Positions 8,570-13,483 of a stretch of DNA of 13,483 nt are shown one piece after another. Every line of letters starts with the position of its first letter. The first letter of the stretch is position 1. A model generated the notes under the pieces. The model was not told the origin of the DNA. It saw only the letters and a program-made list of their open reading frames with translations, and did not search any database. The DNA is taken from positions 1 to 13,483 of the forward strand of contig WTXD01000288.1 in the NCBI GenBank assembly GCA_022496205.1. The letters run 5' to 3'. A program made the position numbers and the translations under genes. Source of the stretch: Gloeopeniophorella convolvens. Lineage: Eukaryota; Basidiomycota; Agaricomycetes; Russulales.

Positions 8570-8886
8570 ATACTCTGACTGATGCTTTGTTGCGTTTCGA
8601 AGCCACTCTTGTCATACGCTTTCAAACCATGTACCAGGCGCCGACACTGACGCGGGACGTCTTTTGCTCGAGCACCTGGAGCGGCCAAGACATTGTTATT
8701 GGAGATTGATCCATCAACTTTCCTCTGAGGTTGCATTTTGCGCTTCATCGCCTCTGCTTGGGCACGCACTGAGAGTGTGGGTGCCATATACGGATCGCCG
8801 CATTGAACACATCTGGGGCCGGTGGGAGAGTAGATCCGTGTGAGATCTAAAGTGACGATTGCAGGAGAGCCGTGGCCACACGACAA
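8566..8886 (-). other. Unassigned minus-strand open frame with a Cys/His pattern
   Basis: The frame is open for 106 codons and contains LSCGHGSPAIVTLDL followed by GPRCVQCGDPYMAPTLS and a basic stretch (AMKRKMQPQRK). The C-G-H ... C-x-x-C spacing could be a zinc site. There is no ATG at the left of the frame, so it would have to be an internal or terminal exon. The frame next to it (up to 9007, with VWALGLAPLAFKLSWASL) could be an upstream exon only through an intron I cannot define. I do not recognise the family. It may be a gene remnant or chance. Confidence 0.2.
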
Positions 8887-9176
8887 GGCTTGCCCACGAG
8901 AGCTTGAACGCGAGGGGCGCGAGACCGAGAGCCCAAACTGCGGTCCGCACGACCCGGATGGCGTTAACGCCTTCTCTTAAAACCGAACGACCCTGCCAAC
9001 GGCCCAACTATCGGAGCAGACAGGAGCAGACCTTATAATCAAACAGATCGACTATCATCTGTGATTACTAAGGTCTGCACATGGAGACTACAGATTCGCA
9101 TCGATCGCGTGCGCTGAGTGAGAGCTTTCTCCTTTCACTTGACTAGGGCGAGTGTCACGTTCGCGGCTTCTCACTG

Positions 9177-9184
9177 TATATAAA
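9177..9184 (+). promoter_or_regulatory. TATA box of the tautomerase gene
   Basis: TATATAAA lies 82 bp upstream of the ATG at 9266, within a normal distance for a fungal core promoter with a leader of about 50 nt. The start codon context is AAACATGCC. Confidence 0.6.
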
Positions 9185-9265
9185 GCCTCCACAGGAGAAA
9201 GGATCTTCCTTGCCGCTCCCATCAAGTACCGCCTCGGCTGTCCTACGCCCACAGACTGAATAAAC

Positions 9266-9887
9266 ATGCCCTCTCTCATTCTTCAAACGAACGTTAAGGC
9301 AAGCGATCATGATTGCACTACAGATCGCATTTTCTCACTCTCGCGTAGGTCCCCGATCCGAAGGCGTTCGTCTTGAGATTCTCTAAGGTATAACCTACCG
9401 AATATATTGACGCGCATTGCCATCTGAGTGCGCCATATAGTTATCTGCAGAGCTCCTCGAAAAACCCGAGAAATATATCTCGATCTCGCTCCAGTACAAC
9501 GAGTTCCTCACTTTTGGAGGGACGTTCGATCCCGCCTTCCTCCTCTCCATTGTACGTTCTCTCATCCCCTCGCTCGTGAACACGTGTTGACGTTCTGCTA
9601 GGTGAGCTTGGACAACATCACTCCGCAGAAGAACGAGGCGTACAGCAAGTCTCTATTCGAGTTTTTCGAGAAAGAATTGGGAGTCCCGGGAGATAGGGCA
9701 TATATGTAAGCATGGATATGTCCTTTGATCGTCATCGCAAGTTCATTTTGAGCGGCACTGTTTAGAACGTTCCAGGACCCGGAAGGGCTTTCATTGGGTA
9801 AGGCTTGGTGACGTTGACACGGCTACACACATTGACGAGTTTTGCAGCCACGAGGGAACGACGTTCGAAACCATCTTCGGCAAGTAA
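9266..9887 (+). CDS. MIF/D-dopachrome tautomerase-like protein, with a one-base frame break
   Basis: The exons are 9266-9298, 9349-9387, 9441-9551, 9602-9705, 9766-9797 and 9848-9887. They sum to 359 nt, one short of 120 codons. The expected product is about 119 residues, the usual MIF superfamily size. These small proteins form trimers, and the N-terminal proline exposed after Met removal is the tautomerase catalytic base; the start MPSLILQTNVK keeps it. Other matches to the fungal family are LEKPEKYISISLQYNEFLTF, TFDPAFLLSIVSLDNITP, EAYSKSLFEFFEKELGVPGD and the end GHEGTTFETIFGK. In exon 5 the frame must shift: ITF is in one frame and GRAFIGHEG in another, with the missing base around 9778-9784 (GACCCGGAAG). 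Biological substrate in fungi is unknown. Family confidence is high; integrity is uncertain. Confidence 0.88.
9299..9348 (+). other. Probable GC-AG intron in the tautomerase gene
   Basis: The donor is AAG|GCAAGC, close to the known GC-AG donor consensus AG|GCAAGT, and the acceptor is GCGTAG. Splicing here joins TNVK to VPDPKAF, as the fungal family requires. The nearest GT donor, 6 nt upstream, would delete Val-Lys. The intron is 50 nt, the same as two others in this gene. Confidence 0.6.
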
Positions 9888-10464
9888 GCGGAGGTCGGGC
9901 GAAGCTGCAAGATTGTGTGTACGACTACATATCTCATGTACGCTGCGTGATTGTTTGCATCATACATGATGCATGAACGTGCATACTGTTGTGGTGGCTC
10001 GACGCATGTGATACAAGCGCTCGATTTGAGGCGACGTATCCCAAGTAGGGACCGAAGTCCAATGTTCGGGACAACCATCTCCCACATTCGCCAAGTAGAG
10101 TGGCGGCTGTTAGATCTCTAGGCTGCCGACTCCCCACAGTCCGCTGGCCTCCCTGATATGAGGAATAGTCGTAGATGCAGGCTCACGTGATAATGGTGCT
10201 GCGAGAGCTGCGAGGCACTTGCTGTTAAGTTGCGCAACGAGCGAGGTCGCGGCGGGGGAGGAGAGCGGAGCGGAGCTGTCAGTCAGTGGCAGTGCACGGC
10301 TGTATGATTACGTAATAAACGCATACGCGTGTCGACGCGGCAACGGCAGAACTAGGAGCCCCAGCTCGCTCCCTAAAAGCATCACCCCGCTTTGCACTAC
10401 ACTACGACCACCCGTTGACCCAGCCCCCATCTGCGTCGTGTTTGCTATCAGGCGCTAGCCCACG
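9888..10464. other. Intergenic region between the tautomerase gene and the gene at 10465
   Basis: This stretch contains the tautomerase 3' UTR, with a 7-bp perfect hairpin TGCATCA/TGATGCA at 9956-9973. It also holds the promoter region of the next gene, with CACGTG near 10183-10188 and the palindrome TTACGTAA at 10308-10315. No coding sequence is recognised. A minus-strand frame across 9791-10137 looks like chance. Confidence 0.45.
10308..10315. promoter_or_regulatory. TTACGTAA palindrome, candidate bZIP site
   Basis: A perfect 8-bp palindrome lies 150 bp upstream of the ATG at 10465. TTACGTAA is bound by fungal Yap-type and related bZIP factors. With no expression data this is only a candidate. 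Confidence 0.3.
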
Positions 10465-11873
10465 ATGCAAATGGCATCGTCGGGGAACCTGACCGCCCTG
10501 GCGCGGCAGGCGTTCCGCGCTGTGCACAACCCCCCTAACATATCGACCACCTCCCGTGGTCTCCACACCCAGCCAGCCTTCGTACCTCGCTCGACTCTCC
10601 AGCCAACATCCTTTACCTCGCGCGCGCTTCACAGGACCAAGAACTTGCTCAATGCCTTCGTCGGTCACCTCACTACCCCGGGCACGATGCATGTGCCAGG
10701 GGCGACATCGCGCACCGTGCACTCTGCGGCGCACCGGATCCCCACCATCGAGAATAACTTGTCACTGCATGTACGCCACGCCCTCTCTCGACCTATGGGC
10801 GCCCCGCGCCTCCCGCGCCCGCCCGCTGTGCCGCGTGGCATCGCTCAAGTCGGTCTCGGAACCGCGCGGAACTTCACCACCGGACGCCCCATCTTCCAAA
10901 GCATCGCCGACAACATTTACAACGTCCCTGTGGCGGCCCGTGCATTCGTCGAGGCCGATTGGGACACGCGCACGAAGCAGCAGCCCGTCCCGCGCTCAAG
11001 GTGCGCAAGGAGCCCTCGAAGCAGTCCAAGCGCGCCGGCCCGGCCCCCGTCTGCACCAAGATCTCGTTCCATCCCGCTGCCTCTGCCACCACAGCTGCGC
11101 CCGCCGCGCCGGCCGAGTACGACGACTACTTCGCTCTGCCGTGCGTCCCGGACGTGTCAGCCACTCTCCTCGTGCCCCTCGCGCCAACGCCGACCGCGCG
11201 TGCCCCGCTCCCACTCACACCATCCTACGCACAGGAGCAGCACCCGCTCCTACCCTTCGCGGAGCTCTCCGCACTGCATATTGACCATACGCGGCATTCC
11301 GCGCGTGTGCGCGCACTCTTCGAACAACTTGACGCGGCGCAGGTATGGGACCACGGCGCCACTTGCGACGCGCTCGGCGGCGCACGCGGTGCAGGTGTCC
11401 TGCGCGTGCACTTTGCCGGGTGGTCCGCGCACGCGGTGCGTGGTGTCCTGGGTGAGGCAGCGACGGGGTGGTGCGTGCTCGAGGAGCAACGCGCAGACGA
11501 CGGTTTCGCGAGCGAGGCGGACGACGACTTCCTGTCGGAGCTCGGCTCGGGCCCGGACGAGAGCGGCCTGGGTGCGCTCGACCTCGGCGCGCCGCTCGAC
11601 CCGGCGTACTCGTTCGTGGTCCCGACGCTCGACTTCTCCGCCTCGTCCGGCTTCGTAGATGCTGGCTCGCCGGACGCGCGCACGCCGCCGTCGGAGCGCG
11701 AGCTCGCGTCGCATGTCTCGCTGAGCGACTCTGATATGTTCTCGGATGGCGGGTATGCGAGCGACGGCATCAGCAGCGATGGGTCGGGTTTCCGCAGCTG
11801 GCTCGAGCCGCCCGACGCGCTGTATGCGTCCGCAGCTGGGTCGCGCACGTCGACGCCAGCTGGGCGGGTCTGA
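10465..11873 (+). CDS. Conserved-looking protein of unknown function, mitochondrial-type N-terminus, one frame break
   Basis: I do not recognise the family by name. The reading starts at ATG 10465 in one frame up to about 10980 (ending PVAARAFVEADWD). It must then continue in the frame one base back (ALKVRKEPSKQSKR onward) to TGA 11871-11873. One missing base gives 470 codons, 469 residues. No intron of workable length fixes the shift. Residues 1-45 lack acidic residues and are rich in Ser, Ala, Arg and Thr (MQMASSGNLTALARQAFRAV), as in mitochondrial presequences. The middle is Pro/Ala-rich. A compact part near residues 245-340 (SARVRALFEQLDAAQVWD, then GVLRVHFAGWSAHAVRGVLG) looks folded. The C-terminus is acidic and Ser/Gly-rich, probably disordered. 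The switch from a basic N-terminus to ordered and acidic segments argues for one real protein. The downstream neighbour is convergent. Confidence 0.7.
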
Positions 11874-12301
11874 GCTTCAGCTCGGCGTTTTCGCAACGCA
11901 TGGCGGAGAGCCCACACGCAGAGCTGTTCTGAGTCGGGTGCATCGTTCTTGCCCGTTCGTATCCTGTTTACCTGCGATCGTCTTGTTACGTTTCCCCTTC
12001 CCAAATTTCGGATGCCTCGTCCCCTGATCCTCGCTCGTTGATCCATGTCTGTGTTGTAGTACATATTCCTTTGCGCTCGTTATCCAATGTGAAGCACCGC
12101 GTGTCCTAGTTCATTGTGTTTATTCAACCAATGGATGTTCGACAAGTACCGATTGCGGGTGTGACTTCCTTGTCCCACCACCTCGCACGGCTATCTATCG
12201 TCGATCATGTATTCGTACATCAGACGTCCCGAAGATAGCGCAAACATTACACTGGCATTGGGGAGTGGGTAATCGTGGACATATCTGACTATTTCAGGGG
12301 A
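11874..12301. other. Convergent intergenic region
   Basis: This region holds the 3' ends of the plus-strand gene ending at 11873 and the minus-strand acetyltransferase ending at 12302. I see no coding sequence. An AATAAA on the minus strand at 12124-12119 is a candidate polyadenylation signal for the acetyltransferase, about 180 nt past its stop. Confidence 0.5.
12119..12124 (-). terminator. Candidate polyadenylation signal AATAAA
   Basis: TTTATT on the plus strand reads AATAAA in the direction of the acetyltransferase transcript, 178 nt after its stop codon. Fungal poly(A) signals are loose, so this is suggestive only. Confidence 0.35.
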
Positions 12302-13309
12302 TCACGTGCTCTCGGTGGCGAAGATCCAGGTCCGGAAGTTTCCCAGCGGGTGCTCGTATTGCTGGCCTTCGGCTGAGCCCTTGAGAGCAAACCCGCGCGC
12401 TTGGTAGTACGGCACCTGTGCGCAGCACCCACGCGGTCAGCACTGGGCGCGCTCCAAGGGCACGGACTCACATTGTTCGAGTCCTGCGTCTCCAGGCAGA
12501 GCGGCACGCCGTCTGCCTGTGCCTGTCGTCTGGAGTATGAACACGCGTAGGGAGAGGGGACACAAGCGGGAGCACGCACGAGAGGCCTGATGTGCTCGAT
12601 GAGCGCGCGCCCGATGCCATGTCGTTGGAACCGCTCGCGCACGCCGAGGACCTGCAGGTGCCAGGAGGCAAGCTTGGTGCCCTCGCCGAGCGCCTCGGTG
12701 CACTGCGCGTCGTATTTGGGTAAGAACTAGCGAACCGACTCAGCGTCCCCGAATCCTACGAGGCCAGGCAGAAGGACCATGCGTACATATTCGAGGAACC
12801 ACTTGCGCTGCGCCTCGTCGAGTTCGGCGAGCAGCTCTTTAAAGCCGCCTTCGCCCTGCTCGGGCCTAGCGCAGGAACAGCGTGAGTTGGCGGCCGGGTG
12901 GGCGCGCACGCCGGATGGAGCGAGTACGCAACACACGTACGTGGCAAGGAAGGCGGTCCTGGGAGGGAACCATGCTGCCCCACCGGCAAGGACTTCGTCG
13001 TAGGTCGCGACGTACAGCTGCCCGCCGCGGATAGCAGCGAGCCAGGCTGAGTGATGCATACGCCTGTAGATGTCGGGCTTGCCGTCGCTCGCGATGCGGA
13101 AGAAGACGTCTGAGGTGTCCGTCGATGAGACGGTGTACTGTGTTCCATGACGCACACGCACCGTTCTTGAAGCTGTCGGCAAAGATGTCGGTGATCTCCT
13201 CCTTCTCTCTCTCTGCCGTCTGGTTTGACGCTCCGTGATGGTGACTGTGACAGCACGCACGTGGGGAGTCTTCAAACACGCGGCGAATCTGGATCTTCGA
13301 GTCAGTCAT
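12302..13309 (-). CDS. GNAT-family N-acetyltransferase
   Basis: The exons are complement(12302-12415, 12472-12522, 12580-12726, 12787-12865, 12941-13109, 13162-13212, 13261-13309). They total 660 nt, giving 219 residues with no frame break. GNAT enzymes move an acetyl group from acetyl-CoA to an amine; the acceptor here is unknown. Motif A is clear: WHLQVLGVRERFQRHGIGRA, with the acetyl-CoA pyrophosphate loop Q150-R-H-G-I-G155. Motif B follows as PLCLETQDSNN and then VPYYQARGFALKG. The N-terminal half (VFFRIASDGKPDIYRRMHHS, GGQLYVATYDEVLAGGAAWF) fits the beta1-alpha-beta part common in basidiomycete members. The start at 13309 is the first ATG about 57 bp after a TATA box. The second intron from the 3' end has two possible acceptors six bases apart. 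An in-frame TAG at 12727-12729 is the acceptor of an intron and not a nonsense codon. Confidence 0.88.
12416..13260 (-). other. Six introns of the acetyltransferase
   Basis: In transcript order the introns are 13260-13213 (48 nt), 13161-13110 (52 nt), 12940-12866 (75 nt), 12786-12727 (60 nt), 12579-12523 (57 nt) and 12471-12416 (56 nt), all GT-AG. The 75-nt and 60-nt introns are multiples of three; the 75-nt one has no stop in frame, so retained forms would add 25 residues. The first intron could instead end 7 nt earlier, but that breaks the frame. Confidence 0.75.
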
Positions 13310-13365
13310 TGAATGGGAATAGTGAAGTGGTTGGTTTCTGTCTTCACGACGGCGAGACTGGCCAC

Positions 13366-13373
13366 TATTTATA
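13366..13373 (-). promoter_or_regulatory. TATA box of the acetyltransferase gene
   Basis: TATAAATA on the minus strand starts 64 bp upstream of the ATG at 13309. It predicts a leader of roughly 30 nt and supports this ATG as the start. Confidence 0.65.
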
Positions 13374-13483
13374 CGAAGATGACACCCCCTCCTCTCGAAA
13401 AGTGAGCTCTGCAAACGCCCGCGGCGTGCGAGTTCTCCCTGCGCCCGTCATTCCGCAGTCCGGCCTTAATGGCTGGCGCTACA

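Larger units (their letters stand above)
8445..9265. other. Intergenic region between POP7 and the tautomerase gene
   Basis: The first part probably holds the POP7 3' UTR with a possible intron at 8463-8569. The middle holds an open minus-strand frame (8566-8886) with a Cys/His pattern, described separately. Around 9013-9031 there is a short direct repeat (GGAGCAGAC twice), and 9043-9062 has a small inverted repeat ACAGAT/ATCTGT. The last 90 bp is the promoter of the next gene. No tRNA or mobile element was recognised. Confidence 0.45.

Noticed and set aside
9441..9452. CAG at 9450 or AG at 9452 as the acceptor of tautomerase intron 2
   Set aside because: The first gives the wrong frame and the second deletes Leu-Ser-Ala-Glu from the first helix. 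TAG at 9438-9440 keeps FSK|LSAELLEKPEKY, as the family requires.
10960..10990. Programmed -1 ribosomal frameshift in the gene at 10465
   Set aside because: The direction is right (-1), but no X-XXY-YYZ heptamer is present in the overlap; a missing base is simpler and matches the pattern in neighbouring genes.
10556..11284. Long plus-strand open frame of 242 codons in a third frame
   Set aside because: It overlaps the gene at 10465 and reads as Arg/Ser/Pro-rich low-quality protein, typical of an alternative frame of GC-rich coding DNA.
11225..12064. Minus-strand open frame of 279 codons
   Set aside because: It is antisense to the plus-strand gene, whose frame has ordered segments; the antisense is Ser/Arg/Pro/Ala-rich with no motif, as expected for a shadow in GC-rich sequence.
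12727..12729. In-frame TAG in the acetyltransferase as a nonsense mutation or recoded stop
   Set aside because: A 60-nt GT-AG intron ends exactly at this TAG, is in phase 0, has the local intron size, and its removal joins FLEY to FLPKYD smoothly, so no mutation is needed.
1..13483. Mobile element, CRISPR, tRNA or rRNA
   Set aside because: I found no transposase or reverse transcriptase motifs, terminal repeats, regularly spaced repeats, or tRNA-type T-loop and cloverleaf.

Overview
The window looks like nuclear DNA of a filamentous basidiomycete, probably an Agaricomycete. It is GC-rich, its genes are interrupted by many short introns (mostly 48-65 nt, GT-AG, one probable GC-AG), and gene spacing is compact. 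I see no rRNA, tRNA, CRISPR array, insertion sequence or clear transposon.

Layout. Bases 1-879 hold nothing I can assign. Bases 880-2869 and 3141-5173 are two tandem, same-strand copies of a secreted serine beta-lactamase-like hydrolase (family S12 / Pfam Beta-lactamase type) with the same intron positions. The first copy is dead: it has three nonsense codons plus frameshifts. The second keeps all its catalytic motifs and has no nonsense codon, but it is broken by three events, each missing exactly one base. Bases 5789-7382 (minus) encode a complete 437-residue eukaryotic release factor 1 (eRF1/SUP45) in six exons. Head to head with it, 7628-8444 (plus) encodes a POP7/Rpp20-like Alba protein of RNase P/MRP. 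Next come 9266-9887 (plus), a six-exon MIF/D-dopachrome tautomerase-like gene; 10465-11873 (plus), a conserved-looking protein of unknown function with a mitochondrial-type N-terminus; and 12302-13309 (minus), a seven-exon GNAT N-acetyltransferase.

Most interesting points. (1) The eRF1 gene ends in UGA-CGG, the type II readthrough context, with a 6-7 bp stem-loop 9-10 nt downstream and 99 open in-frame codons after the stop. This would suit self-regulation of a release factor by readthrough. (2) The POP7 start codon overlaps the stop of a four-codon upstream ORF that has a better initiation context (ATGA overlap). Just upstream sits a nested set of perfect inverted repeats. (3) Five separate breaks in three genes are each explained by one missing base, which raises the possibility of assembly deletions rather than real pseudogenes.

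The eRF1 and POP7 genes share a 245 bp divergent promoter region. The other genes show no sign of a shared pathway; this is ordinary fungal chromosome with one local tandem duplication. All functional names come from motif and family recognition by eye. No database search was run.
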